Source: Nocardioides litoris (GTDB lineage: Bacteria > Actinomycetota > Actinomycetes > Propionibacteriales > Nocardioidaceae). Taken from it: a stretch of 64,000 bases of DNA. Shown here one piece after another: positions 24,987 through 33,474 of the stretch. The stretch is from positions 175,724 to 239,723 of the forward strand of contig NZ_VDMR01000006.1 of NCBI RefSeq assembly GCF_006346315.1, given 5' to 3'. The first letter of the stretch is position 1. Every line of letters begins with the position of its first letter. The notes under the pieces are model-generated. The model was not told the origin of the DNA and ran no database searches. It saw only the letters and a program-made list of their open reading frames with translations. The position numbers and the translations under genes were made by a program.

Positions 24987-26864
24987 GTGGAGATCGCCCT
25001 GCTGCTCGTCGGACTCGCGGTCGCCGTCCTGGCCATCACGGCCGCCGCCGACCGCATCGACGTCCCGGCGCCGCTGGTGCTGGTCGTCGCCGGGGCCGCG
25101 GCGTCGTACGTGCCGGGCGTGCCCGACGTCCAGCTCGAGGCCGAGGTCGTGCTGCTCGGCCTGCTGCCGCCGCTGCTCTACGCCACCGCGATCCAGACCT
25201 CGCTCGTCGACTTCAACGCCAACCGCCGCTCGATCCTGCTGCTCTCGATCGGGCTCGTCGTCTTCACCGCCGCCGGCATCGCGCTCGTCGTCAAGGCCCT
25301 GCTGCCCGACCTCGGGTGGGGTGCGGCGTTCGCCATCGGCGCGGTCGTCGCGCCGCCCGACGCGGTCGCGGCCACCGCGGTCGGCCGCCGGATCGGGCTG
25401 CCCCGGCGGATCACCACGATCCTCGAGGGCGAGTCGCTGCTCAACGACGCCACCGCCCTGGTCTCGCTGCGCACCGCGATCGCCGCGGGCGGCCTGGCCG
25501 CCGACCACCACGACCGCGTGACCGCGTTCAGCGTGGCGCTCGACTTCCTCGTCGCGGCCGGCGGCGGCGTGCTGATCGGCCTGGCCTTCTTCGTCGTCGT
25601 GGCCCGGCTGCGGCGCCACGTCGAGGACCCGCTCCTCGACACCGGCATCTCCCTGGTCGTCCCCTTCGCGGCGTACGTCGCGGCGGAGGAGGTGCACGCC
25701 TCGGGCGTCATCTCCGTCGTGGTCGCCGGGCTGCTGCTCGGCCACAAGGCGCCGCTCCTGCAGACCGCCCAGAGCCGGATCGCCGAGCGCAACAACTGGC
25801 GCACCATCGCCTTCGTCCTGGAGAACGCGGTCTTCCTGCTCATCGGCCTGCAGGCCTCGATGATCCTCGAGGGCGTCGACGACAGCGGCGTCTCCGGTGG
25901 GCGGGCCGCGGTGATCTGCGCCGCCGCCCTGGTCGGCGTGATCGTGCTGCGGCTGCTGTGGGTCTTCCCCGCGCGCTACCTCATCGTCCGGCCCGGCGGG
26001 CTGACCGAGGAGCGGCGCCGCCCGCCGGTGGCCTACACGTTCCTGCTCGGGTGGGCCGGCATGCGCGGCGTCGTCACGCTCGCGGCGGCGTTCGTGATCC
26101 CCGAGGAGACGCCCTACCGCGACCTGCTCCTGCTGGTCGCGTTCACGGTCACGGCCGGCACCCTGATCATCCAGGGCGCGACGCTGCCGTGGCTCGCCCG
26201 GCGGTTGGAGGTGCCCTCGCCCGACCCGATGGACGACGCGCTGGCCCGCGCGACCCTGCTCCAGCAGGCGTCCAAGGCCGGGTTCCGCCACCTCAAGGAG
26301 ACCGACGTCGACGACGTCCACGGCGTCGGGGCGCTGATCAAGCAGCGCATCGAGCAGCGCAACTTCGCCGCCTGGGAGCGGCTCGGCACCACCGCCGACG
26401 AGGAGACGCCGAGCGAGGTCTACTCCCGCATCCGGCTGTCGATGATCGAGGCCGAGCGGACGCGGGTGCTGGAGATCCGCTCCGAGGGCAGCGTGCCGTC
26501 GGTGGTTGTCGCGCAGGTGCTGGCCATGCTCGACATCGAGGAGTCGATGCTCGACCGCGCCACCCAGGAGCGCGCCGACCTGCGCACCTCCTCCCTGCGT
26601 CGGCCGGGGGAGGAGTGCGAGCACCTCGAGGCCCACCCCGTCACGACCACGCAGACCGACGGCACCTGCCCGCAGTGCGTGGCCGCCGGCCACCGGTGGG
26701 TCGCCCTGCGCCAGTGCCTGACCTGCGGGTTCGTCGGCTGCTGCGACTCCTCGCCCGACCGGCACGCCACGGCCCACTTCCACGAGACCGGCCACCCGGT
26801 CATGGAGTCCGCCGAGCCCGACGAGGACTGGCGGTGGTGCTACGTGCACCACCTCACGGCCTGA
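24987..26864 (+). CDS. CPA1 Na+/H+ antiporter with C-terminal UBP-type zinc finger
   Basis: 625 aa. Residues about 1-410 form a 12-helix CPA1 exchanger with the ion-binding motif EGESLLNDATALV, FAIGAVVAPPDAVAATA and RGVVTLAAAFVIP. A cytoplasmic helical region (about 415-545) follows, then a UBP-type zinc finger: CPQC, CLTCGFVGCC, DRHATAHFHETGHPV. The last domain binds ubiquitin ends in eukaryotes; its role on a bacterial antiporter is unknown and may be regulatory. GTG 24987 starts VEIALLLVG; the ATG at 24979 is in another frame. The stop overlaps the convergent gene by 11 nt. Confidence 0.9.
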   Translation: MEIALLLVGLAVAVLAITAAADRIDVPAPLVLVVAGAAASYVPGVPDVQLEAEVVLLGLLPPLLYATAIQTSLVDFNANRRSILLLSIGLVVFTAAGIALVVKALLPDLGWGAAFAIGAVVAPPDAVAATAVGRRIGLPRRITTILEGESLLNDATALVSLRTAIAAGGLAADHHDRVTAFSVALDFLVAAGGGVLIGLAFFVVVARLRRHVEDPLLDTGISLVVPFAAYVAAEEVHASGVISVVVAGLLLGHKAPLLQTAQSRIAERNNWRTIAFVLENAVFLLIGLQASMILEGVDDSGVSGGRAAVICAAALVGVIVLRLLWVFPARYLIVRPGGLTEERRRPPVAYTFLLGWAGMRGVVTLAAAFVIPEETPYRDLLLLVAFTVTAGTLIIQGATLPWLARRLEVPSPDPMDDALARATLLQQASKAGFRHLKETDVDDVHGVGALIKQRIEQRNFAAWERLGTTADEETPSEVYSRIRLSMIEAERTRVLEIRSEGSVPSVVVAQVLAMLDIEESMLDRATQERADLRTSSLRRPGEECEHLEAHPVTTTQTDGTCPQCVAAGHRWVALRQCLTCGFVGCCDSSPDRHATAHFHETGHPVMESAEPDEDWRWCYVHHLTA

Positions 26865-27678
26865 GGGTGTCCTCCAGGGTCCGCGGGGCGTGCCCGGTGA
26901 CCCGCTGCACGTCGTCGGTGACCCCGGCGCACGACCCGTCGGCGATCGCGGTGTAGGTGCTCACCCACGCGTCGACCTGCCAGTCGGGCGTGCCCGGCCA
27001 GCCGGCGCGGCGCGAGGCCCAGGCCTCCTCGACCGTCTCGCGCTCGTAGCGCAGCTCGCGGCCCAGCACCGCGCCCGCCCGGGCCGCCACCTCGTCGAGG
27101 GTCAGCGCCTCCGGCCCCGTCAGCGTGTACGTCGCCCCCGCGTGCGCGGCCGGGTCGCGCAGCACCGCGACCGCGACGTCGGCCACGTCGGCGCGGGCCA
27201 CGCCGGCCACCCGCCCGTCGCCGGCCGGGCCCCGCAGCACGCCGTCGGCGTCGGCGAACTGCGGCAGCACGTCGAGGTAGAAGTTGTCGCGCAGGAACGT
27301 GGACGCCATCCCGCTGGCGCGGATCGCCTGCTCGGTGTCGTGGTGGTCGCGGCCGAGGGTGAACGTCGCGTCCGGCGCCGCCCCGGCGAAGGACGTGTAG
27401 ACCACGTGCCGCACCCCGGCCCGGGCCGCCGCCTCGACGAAGGTCCGGTGCTGGTCGCGCCGGTGCTCGTCCTCGGCCGCCGAGACCATGAGCAGCACGT
27501 CCACGCCCGCCAGCGCCGCCTCGGCCGCCGGCCCGTCGTCGTACGACGCGGTGCGGACGTCGAGGCCGAGGTCGGGCGCCCGGGCGGGGTCGCGGACGAG
27601 CAGCCGGGGGCCGAGGTCGGCCAGGGCGCGGGCGACGGGGCCGCCGAGGGCCCCGGTGGATCCGGTGAGGGCGAGCAC
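26854..27678 (-). CDS. NAD(P)-binding NmrA/SDR-type protein
   Basis: 274 aa atypical short-chain dehydrogenase. The N-terminal Rossmann motif is LALTGSTGALGGPVARAL (2-19). VDVLLMVSAAEDEHRRDQ and HVVYTSFAGAAPDATFTLGRDHHDTE follow. The usual YXXXK is not present; the HHDTE stretch sits where NmrA/QOR2-like proteins bind. It may be a quinone reductase or redox-sensing regulator. Its 3' end overlaps the antiporter gene. Confidence 0.78.
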   Translation of the reverse strand: MLALTGSTGALGGPVARALADLGPRLLVRDPARAPDLGLDVRTASYDDGPAAEAALAGVDVLLMVSAAEDEHRRDQHRTFVEAAARAGVRHVVYTSFAGAAPDATFTLGRDHHDTEQAIRASGMASTFLRDNFYLDVLPQFADADGVLRGPAGDGRVAGVARADVADVAVAVLRDPAAHAGATYTLTGPEALTLDEVAARAGAVLGRELRYERETVEEAWASRRAGWPGTPDWQVDAWVSTYTAIADGSCAGVTDDVQRVTGHAPRTLEDTLRP

Positions 27679-27711
27679 GCCCCCGAGCCTCGCACGGGGA
27701 GGGTCGGCCGC

Positions 27712-28197
27712 TCAGGCGGGCCGGCGCACCATCCGCAGCTCGCGACCGGCCCGGTGGCGGTCCTCCACGGCCGCACCGTCGGGCGCGAAGCCCCGCCGCT
27801 CGTAGAACCGGGTCGCGCGGTCGTTGCCCTCCAGCACCCACAGGTACGCCGGCCGGTCGGCCACCACGGCGTCCAGCAGCGCGTCGGCGAGCCCGCTGCC
27901 CCAGTGGGCGGCGCGCAGGTAGATCGCGTACAGCTCGAGGTCGACCGGCGGCACGTCGAGCCGCGGCGGACCCGACGTGGCGAACCCGACCAGCCCTGCG
28001 TCGTCGGCCACCCACGTGCGCAGCTCGGGGCGGGCCAGCACCGCGCGCCGGTGCGCGACCCGCTCGGCGACCGGTGCCCCGAACACCTCGGCGAACACCT
28101 CGGGCGCCACGAGGTCGGCGTACGCCTCGTGCCAGCAGGCCTGGTGCAGTGCGACGAACGCCTCGGCGTCGTCGGGCACCGCGGGCCGCAGGTCCAC
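27712..28197 (-). CDS. GNAT-family N-acetyltransferase
   Basis: 161 aa. The acetyl-CoA fold is seen in DLELYAIYLRAAHWGSGLADALLDAV (motif A with the G-x-G loop shifted to WGSGLA) and LWVLEGNDRATRFYERRGFAPDG (motif B). The substrate is unknown. The start GTG 28197 has a TAGGAT element 6 nt upstream. The gene is divergent from the PP2C gene and upstream of the NmrA-like gene, probably in one transcript. Confidence 0.85.
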   Translation of the reverse strand: MDLRPAVPDDAEAFVALHQACWHEAYADLVAPEVFAEVFGAPVAERVAHRRAVLARPELRTWVADDAGLVGFATSGPPRLDVPPVDLELYAIYLRAAHWGSGLADALLDAVVADRPAYLWVLEGNDRATRFYERRGFAPDGAAVEDRHRAGRELRMVRRPA

Positions 28198-28203
28198 AGC
28201 GGG

Positions 28204-28209
28204 ATCCTA
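28204..28209 (-). promoter_or_regulatory. Leaderless -10 element of the GNAT gene
   Basis: TAGGAT (minus strand) ends 6 nt before the GTG at 28197. Confidence 0.5.
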
Positions 28210-28243
28210 GGCGGATCTCAGGTCACGCCGGGGTCGCGTGCGG

Positions 28244-28249
28244 CATCGT
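28244..28249 (+). promoter_or_regulatory. Leaderless -10-like element of the PP2C gene
   Basis: CATCGT ends 6 nt before the ATG at 28256. It differs from TANNNT at the first base. Confidence 0.35.
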
Positions 28250-28255
28250 GGGGTC

Positions 28256-29047
28256 ATGTTGCAGATGGTCGCCGCCGCCGGGAGCCACCCCGGCCTGCGT
28301 CGCGCGACCAACGAGGACTCCGGGTACGCCGGCCCCTCCCTGCTCCTCGTCGCCGACGGTGTCGGCGGGTCGCAGGCCGGCGAGGTCGCCTCGGCCACCG
28401 CCACCCTCGCCGTGGCCCGGCTGGCCGCCCGACGCCGCGGGCTGGAGCCGGTGGCCACCCTCGACGCGGCCGTCCGCGAGGCCCGCGAGGCCCTGGTCGC
28501 CCACGAGCAGGAGCACGCCGGGGACCAGGGCCTGTCGACCACGCTGACCGCCGTGCTGACCGACGGCCGCCGCTGCGCGCTGGTGCACCTCGGCGACTCC
28601 CGTGCCTACGTGCTGCGCCGCGGCCGGTTCGCCAGCCTGACCCGCGACCACACCCTCACCGCGTCCATGCTCCGCGCCGGCCTGCTCACGCCCCAGCAGG
28701 CCGAGGTCTCCGAGCACCGCCACCGGATCACCCGCTGGCTGGGCACCCAGGGCGTCGGCGACGAGCTCGAGCCCGACCTCGGCCGCCTCGAGCTGGAGGT
28801 CGGCGACCGGGTCGTGCTGTGCACCGACGGCGTCACCGACCACGTCGAGGACGGCGCGCTCGCCCGGCTGGTCGCGGGCGGGACGCCCGAGGAGGTCGTG
28901 GCCCGCCTCGTCGGCGCCGGTCTCGACGGCGGCGGCCGCGACAACCTCACCGTCGTCGTCGGCGACGTGGTCGAGCGCGGCGCCATCGCCACCGGCGGCC
29001 GGGTCGTCGGCGCCGCGGCCGAGCCGGTCCGCGCCGCCGTACGGTGA
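28256..29047 (+). CDS. PP2C-type serine/threonine phosphatase
   Basis: 263 aa soluble PPM phosphatase. Metal-binding motifs are in order: RATNEDSGY, LVADGVGGSQAGEVAS, VHLGDSRAYVLR, LCTDGVTDHV and GRDNLTVVVGDV. ATG 28256 (MLQMVAAAGSHPGLRR) fits the family start; a GTG at 28238 would add six residues. No kinase partner is present nearby. Its stop codon overlaps the -10 hexamer of the next gene. Confidence 0.9.
   Translation: MLQMVAAAGSHPGLRRATNEDSGYAGPSLLLVADGVGGSQAGEVASATATLAVARLAARRRGLEPVATLDAAVREAREALVAHEQEHAGDQGLSTTLTAVLTDGRRCALVHLGDSRAYVLRRGRFASLTRDHTLTASMLRAGLLTPQQAEVSEHRHRITRWLGTQGVGDELEPDLGRLELEVGDRVVLCTDGVTDHVEDGALARLVAGGTPEEVVARLVGAGLDGGGRDNLTVVVGDVVERGAIATGGRVVGAAAEPVRAAVR
29040..29045 (+). 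promoter_or_regulatory. Leaderless -10 element of the MBL gene
   Basis: TACGGT ends 6 nt before the ATG at 29052 and overlaps the last codons of the PP2C gene. The intervening GAGGG could instead be a close ribosome site. Confidence 0.4.
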
Positions 29048-29051
29048 GGGC

Positions 29052-29699
29052 ATGGCGGACTTCCGGCTGACCAAGTTCGGGCACGCGTGCGTGCGCATCG
29101 AGCACCGCGGCGTGACGGTCGTCGTCGACCCGGGTGGGTTCACCCAGCGCGAGGCCGTGGCGGGGGCCGACGTCGTGCTGGTCACCCACGAGCACGCCGA
29201 CCACTACGACGCCGACCACCTGCGCGCGAGCGACGCCCCGATCCACACCGTCGAGGCCGTGGCTGCGGTCATCCGGGAGCAGGCGCCCGACCTCGCCGAC
29301 CGCGTCGTGGTCGTGGAGCCGGGCCAGCGGCTCGACGTCGGCCTGCCGGTCACCGTGGTCGGCGAGAGGCACGCCGTCATCCACGAGGACCTGCCGCGCG
29401 TCGACAACTCCGGCTACCTGCTCGACCTCGACGGCACGACCGTCTTCCACCCCGGCGACGCGCTGACGGTGCCGGAGGAGCGGGTCGACGTGCTGCTCGC
29501 CCCGGTCTCCGCGCCCTGGCTCAAGGTGGGGGAGGCCGTCGACTTCGTGCGCGCCGTCGCCGCGCCCCGCACGGTCGCCATCCACGACCGCGTCTACAGC
29601 GAGGTCGGCCTGGCCATGGTCGAGGGCCACCTGACCCGGCTCGCCCTCGGCGAGGGACGCACCTTCACCCGGCTCGCCGACGGCGACGACCTCGCCTGA
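29052..29699 (+). CDS. MBL-fold metallo-hydrolase (UlaG-like)
   Basis: 215 aa. The metal motif HxHxDH is in LVTHEHADHYDADHL (about 36-50). Later ligands are in ERHAVIHE, FHPGDALTV and AIHDRVYSEVG. The small size and FGHACVRIEHRGVTVVVDPG opening fit the UlaG/YycJ-like beta-lactamase-fold hydrolases. The substrate is not known. It follows the PP2C gene closely. Confidence 0.88.
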   Translation: MADFRLTKFGHACVRIEHRGVTVVVDPGGFTQREAVAGADVVLVTHEHADHYDADHLRASDAPIHTVEAVAAVIREQAPDLADRVVVVEPGQRLDVGLPVTVVGERHAVIHEDLPRVDNSGYLLDLDGTTVFHPGDALTVPEERVDVLLAPVSAPWLKVGEAVDFVRAVAAPRTVAIHDRVYSEVGLAMVEGHLTRLALGEGRTFTRLADGDDLA

Positions 29700-29714
29700 G
29701 GCGGACGGGCCCGG

Positions 29715-31001
29715 CTACTCGCCGAGCGAGTCGCGCACGGGCACGAACTTCGCGTGCGCCTCGGCCAGCTCCGAGGCCGGGTCGGAGTCGCCCACGACGC
29801 CGCAGCCGGCGAACAGCCGCACCGTCGGGCCGTCGACCTCGGCCGAGCGCAGGCCGATGCCCCACTCGCCGTCGCCGGCGGCGTCCATCCAGCCCACGGG
29901 GCCGGCGTACCGCCCGCGGGGCATGCCCTCGATCCGGGCGATGAGGTCGACCGCGACGTCGGTGGGGTGCCCGCCGACGGCCGCGGAGGGGTGGAGCGCG
30001 GCGGCCAGGGCCAGCGACGTCGCGGTGGCGGAGTCGTGCACCACCCCGGTGACGTCGGTGGCCAGGTGCATCACGTTGGGCAGGTGGAGCACGAACGGCG
30101 CCTCGGGCAGGTTCATCGAGGAGCAGAACGGCGCGAGGGAGGTGCCGACCGACCGGACGGCGTACTCGTGCTCCTCGAGGTCCTTCGACGACCGGGCCAG
30201 GGTGGCGGCGAGCATGAGGTCGCGCGCGTCGTCACCGGTGCGCCGGATGGTGCCGGCGAGCACGCGGGAGGTGACCAGCCCACGCTCGCGGCGCACCAGC
30301 AGCTCGGGCGTGGCGCCGAAGAACCCGTCGACGTGGAAGGTCCAGCAGGTCGGGTAGCGCTCGGCGAGCCGCCGCAGCGGCCACCGCACGTCGACGTCGG
30401 CGTCGGCCGTGGCGACGAGGTCACGGGCCAGGACGACCTTCTCCAGCGCCCCGGCCTGGATGCGCTCGACCGCCTCGGCGACCGCGGCCATCCAGGCGTC
30501 GGGCCCGAGGTGGCCGTCGGCGAACCGGACGCCCGCGGGCGGCTCGGGCGCCTCGGCGGGTGCGGGTACGTCGAGGGGCCCGGCCAGGCCCGTGGAGGAC
30601 ACGGTGGTGAGCCAGGCCCGGTCGCCGCGGCGCCCCACCAGGACCTCCGGCACGACGAGCACGGAGTCACCGGGGGAGTCGGCGAAGGCCATGGCGCCGA
30701 AGCAGACCAGGCCGCTGCCGGGCTCGCCGACCTCGTCGCGCACCACCGCGCGCGCCGCGGTGGCCGACCACCAGGCGTCGGCCTCGGCGAACCGGTCGGC
30801 ACCCGTCGTGCGGACCGTCGCGGCCGTGCCCCAGCCCACGAGGCCCTCCCCGCGGCGCAGCCACGCGACGAGGTCACCGCCCGGGCGGTCGGCGGGGGCG
30901 GGCAGCAGGGCCACGAGCGAGGCCAGGTGGTCGGGGTCGACCGCCGTCGTGCGGACCACGAGCGACACGTCCGGCCGGTCGGCGGGGGCACCTTGGGTCA
31001 C
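29715..31001 (-). CDS. menF: Isochorismate synthase
   Basis: 428 aa chorismate-binding enzyme. Blocks: ALEKVVLARDLVATA, FHVDGFFGATPELLVRRERGLVTSRVLAGTIRR, SSKDLEEHEYAV, ALHPSAAVGGHPTDVA, and GPVGWMDAAGDGEWGIGLRSAEVDG, cited here in part. The catalytic Lys is in LEKVVLARD and the magnesium Glu residues are in KDLEEHE. It converts chorismate to isochorismate for MenD. GTG 31001 has a TAGTCT hexamer 6 nt upstream. Confidence 0.93.
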   Translation of the reverse strand: MTQGAPADRPDVSLVVRTTAVDPDHLASLVALLPAPADRPGGDLVAWLRRGEGLVGWGTAATVRTTGADRFAEADAWWSATAARAVVRDEVGEPGSGLVCFGAMAFADSPGDSVLVVPEVLVGRRGDRAWLTTVSSTGLAGPLDVPAPAEAPEPPAGVRFADGHLGPDAWMAAVAEAVERIQAGALEKVVLARDLVATADADVDVRWPLRRLAERYPTCWTFHVDGFFGATPELLVRRERGLVTSRVLAGTIRRTGDDARDLMLAATLARSSKDLEEHEYAVRSVGTSLAPFCSSMNLPEAPFVLHLPNVMHLATDVTGVVHDSATATSLALAAALHPSAAVGGHPTDVAVDLIARIEGMPRGRYAGPVGWMDAAGDGEWGIGLRSAEVDGPTVRLFAGCGVVGDSDPASELAEAHAKFVPVRDSLGE

Positions 31002-31007
31002 GTCCCG

Positions 31008-31013
31008 AGACTA
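31008..31013 (-). promoter_or_regulatory. Leaderless -10 element of menF
   Basis: TAGTCT (minus strand) ends 6 nt before the GTG at 31001. Confidence 0.5.
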
Positions 31014-31101
31014 CCGAGACGAGGACGTCGGACCCCGTGCGGTCGGCGTGACGACGGGCACGCCCGGACGCCCCTCACCCCTCCAGTCGCGGTCGTGCTG
31101 C

Positions 31102-31107
31102 CACACT
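31102..31107 (+). promoter_or_regulatory. Leaderless -10-like element of the hypothetical gene at 31115
   Basis: CACACT ends 7 nt before the GTG at 31115. Confidence 0.3.
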
Positions 31108-31114
31108 CGGTCGA

Positions 31115-31750
31115 GTGCCCGACACCAACCGCACACCGCTCGTCAGCCTCGCCGTGGGGGTCGTCGCCCTCGCGGGCGTCGTCGGCTTCGCCGCCGGCCT
31201 GCCCGAGGGACCTGCGTCCGAGACCGAGGGCGGGTCCTCGAACGAGGCCGCCCCGACGCTGCCCGACGAGCTGCCCAGCGGCCTCGTCGCGGTCGACCTC
31301 GGCACGGCTCCGGCCGAGCTCGCCCAGCAGCTCGGCGACGTCGCGTCGGTCAAGACGCAGCAGGACTCGATCGTCGCCGGCCTCGACGACCTGTACGGCG
31401 CCGCCTCGGCCATGCGCATCTACTTCTCCGAGGACCCCGCGGCGCTCGTCCAGGCGGTCGCCGTCGACGAGGCCGCGGGGCCGTTCCTGCAGACCCTGCC
31501 CCTCGACCCGGCCACCGTGGGCCTGGCCCGGCTGCCCACCGAGATGGTGCGCCGGGGCGAGGCCGTCTGCTCGGTGACCTGGGGCCAGGAGGTGCCGGAG
31601 GGCCAGCCGGTCGACCCGACCGAGGTGCCGCAGTCGGTGCGCTGCCAGCAGGGTGGCGGCGGCCGCACCTACGACGTCCTGGCGCGGGGCCTCGACCTCG
31701 ACCAGACCGTCGCGGCGGTGCAGGACCTCGCCGGGTCTCAGGACCAGTAG
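31115..31750 (+). CDS. Membrane-anchored hypothetical protein
   Basis: 211 aa. An N-terminal hydrophobic segment (about 9-28) is followed by a Ser/Glu/Pro-rich linker and a folded extracytoplasmic part with two cysteines (about C151 and C176) that could form a disulfide. I recognise no domain. It ends 13 nt inside the convergent L,D-transpeptidase gene; no shared function is implied. Confidence 0.7.
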   Translation: MPDTNRTPLVSLAVGVVALAGVVGFAAGLPEGPASETEGGSSNEAAPTLPDELPSGLVAVDLGTAPAELAQQLGDVASVKTQQDSIVAGLDDLYGAASAMRIYFSEDPAALVQAVAVDEAAGPFLQTLPLDPATVGLARLPTEMVRRGEAVCSVTWGQEVPEGQPVDPTEVPQSVRCQQGGGGRTYDVLARGLDLDQTVAAVQDLAGSQDQ

Positions 31751-32643
31751 ACGACGACCTGGTCGCCCAGGCGCACCTGGTCGAACAGGCCGGCGATCGC
31801 GTCGAGGTCGCGCACGTTGACGCAGCCGTGCGACGCCCCGTCGTACCCACGGGCCGCGAAGTCGGACGAGTAGTGCACGGCCTGGCCGCCGGAGAAGAAC
31901 ATCGCGTACGGCATCGCCGTGTGGTAGATCGTCGAGGTCCACTCACGGTGCATGCGGTCGACGGTGAAGACGCCCTCGCGCGTCGGCGTCGACTCCGAGC
32001 CGAACCGCACGTCGACGGTCAGGCGCACCTCGCCGTCGACCACCCACCGCAGCGTGCGGGAGGACTTGTCGACGCAGAGCACGCGGCCGGTGCTGCAGCG
32101 CGCGTCGAGCGCGCCCGGGGTGTTGGTCCCCAGCCGGTTGGCCAGCTCGTCGGCCGTCGGCTCGGTGGTCATCGCCTCGAGCCGGTCCATCGTGCGGCGG
32201 TCGACCTCACCGGTCACCGGGATCTCCCGCTTGGCCTGGAAGCCCTCGACCGCGGCCGTGGTCACCTCGCCGTAGGTGCCGGTGACGTCCTGCTCGAACC
32301 AGTCGATCTGCCGCAACCGGGCCTGCAGCTCCCGCACCTCGTCGCCCTCGTCGCCGGGGGCGAGGATCGCCGGGCCGGGCACGAGCTCCGGCTCCGGCGC
32401 CGGCTCGGGGGCTGGCGCGGGGGTCGGGGTCGGGGCGGACTCCGGCGTCGGGGTCGCCCGGGGAGCGGGGGCCGGGCGGGGCGCGCGGTCCGACACGACC
32501 GGAGCGCGGTCGGCGACGGGGGTCGGGCGCGGCCCGGCGGCGGCAGCGTCGCCGGATCGTGAGGACCAGGCGACGCCGTACGCGCTGAGCGCGACGAGCG
32601 CCCCGACGGCGAGGACGAGGACGATGCGGCGGACGGTGTTCAT
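31738..32643 (-). CDS. L,D-transpeptidase with peptidoglycan-binding domain
   Basis: 301 aa from ATG 32643, preceded by AGGAAGG. An N-terminal membrane/signal segment (about 5-26) leads into a Pro/Ala/Thr-rich wall-spanning linker (about 40-95). A PG_binding_1 repeat (GDEGDEVRELQARLRQIDWF, about 98-160) and a YkuD domain (about 175-300) follow. The catalytic cysteine is C274 in the SHGCVNVRD motif. It should form 3-3 crosslinks or attach proteins to peptidoglycan outside the membrane. Confidence 0.92.
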   Translation of the reverse strand: MNTVRRIVLVLAVGALVALSAYGVAWSSRSGDAAAAGPRPTPVADRAPVVSDRAPRPAPAPRATPTPESAPTPTPAPAPEPAPEPELVPGPAILAPGDEGDEVRELQARLRQIDWFEQDVTGTYGEVTTAAVEGFQAKREIPVTGEVDRRTMDRLEAMTTEPTADELANRLGTNTPGALDARCSTGRVLCVDKSSRTLRWVVDGEVRLTVDVRFGSESTPTREGVFTVDRMHREWTSTIYHTAMPYAMFFSGGQAVHYSSDFAARGYDGASHGCVNVRDLDAIAGLFDQVRLGDQVVVYWS

Positions 32644-32727
32644 GGTGCCTTCCTGGAGGGTGCGGTGGTGGGGGTCTGGCACCAGGGGAGACGCCACCCG
32701 CACCCGTTTGGTTGCGGGTGGTTGACC

Positions 32728-32733
32728 TAAGGT
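32728..32733 (+). promoter_or_regulatory. Leaderless -10 element of menG
   Basis: TAAGGT ends 6 nt before the GTG at 32740. Confidence 0.5.
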
Positions 32734-32739
32734 CGTGGC

Positions 32740-33429
32740 GTGGCCCGCGCGCAGCTCGACAAGCAACCCGTCGACGTCCAGCAGATGTTCGACACGGTCG
32801 CGCGCCGCTACGACCTCACCAACGACGTGCTCTCGCTCGGCCAGGACCGCCGCTGGCGCAAGGCCGTCATCGACGCCGTCGACCCGCAGTACGGCGAGCG
32901 CGTGCTCGACCTGGCGGCCGGCACCGGCACCTCGAGCGAGCCGTTCGAGGAGCGCGGCGCGCGCGTCGTGCCCTGCGACTTCTCCCTCGGCATGCTCCGC
33001 GTCGGCAAGCAGGCCCGTCCCCACCTGCCCTTCACCGCGGGCGACGGCACCCGGCTGCCCTTCGCCGACGACACCTTCGACGCGGTGACGATCTCCTTCG
33101 GGCTGCGCAACATCGTCGACCCGCTGGCCGGGCTGCGCGAGATGCGCCGGGTCACCCGCCCCGGTGGCCGGCTCGTGGTCTGCGAGTTCAGCCACCCGAC
33201 GTGGAAGCCGTTCCGCACGGCGTACGTCGAGTACCTCATGCGCGCGCTGCCGCCGGTGGCCCGCGCGGTCTCCTCGGCGCCCGACGCCTACGTCTACCTC
33301 GCCGAGTCCATCCGCGCCTGGCCCGACCAGGCCGGCCTCGCCGCGATGGTCGCCGAGGCCGGCTGGGCGGGTGTCGAGTGGCGCAACCTCTCCGGCGGGA
33401 TCGTCACCCTCCACCGCGCCCAGGCCTGA
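32740..33429 (+). CDS. menG: Demethylmenaquinone methyltransferase
   Basis: 229 aa, UbiE/MenG family. The family signature YDLTNDVLSLGQDRRWRK is at about 24-41, the SAM motif VLDLAAGTGTSS at about 55-66, and the second signature (DAVTISFGLRNIVDPLAGLREMRRVTRPGG, cited in part) follows. It makes the last step to menaquinone by C-methylating the ring. A hairpin terminator follows its stop. Confidence 0.95.
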   Translation: MARAQLDKQPVDVQQMFDTVARRYDLTNDVLSLGQDRRWRKAVIDAVDPQYGERVLDLAAGTGTSSEPFEERGARVVPCDFSLGMLRVGKQARPHLPFTAGDGTRLPFADDTFDAVTISFGLRNIVDPLAGLREMRRVTRPGGRLVVCEFSHPTWKPFRTAYVEYLMRALPPVARAVSSAPDAYVYLAESIRAWPDQAGLAAMVAEAGWAGVEWRNLSGGIVTLHRAQA

Positions 33430-33433
33430 CGCC

Positions 33434-33459
33434 GACCCGTCGCGGTCGCGCGACGGGTC
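33434..33459. terminator. Bidirectional terminator between menG and the AIM24 genes
   Basis: An 11-bp perfect stem (GACCCGTCGCG / CGCGACGGGTC) with a 4-nt loop lies between convergent genes. Confidence 0.75.
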
Positions 33460-33474
33460 AGCGGGGGCGGGGGC

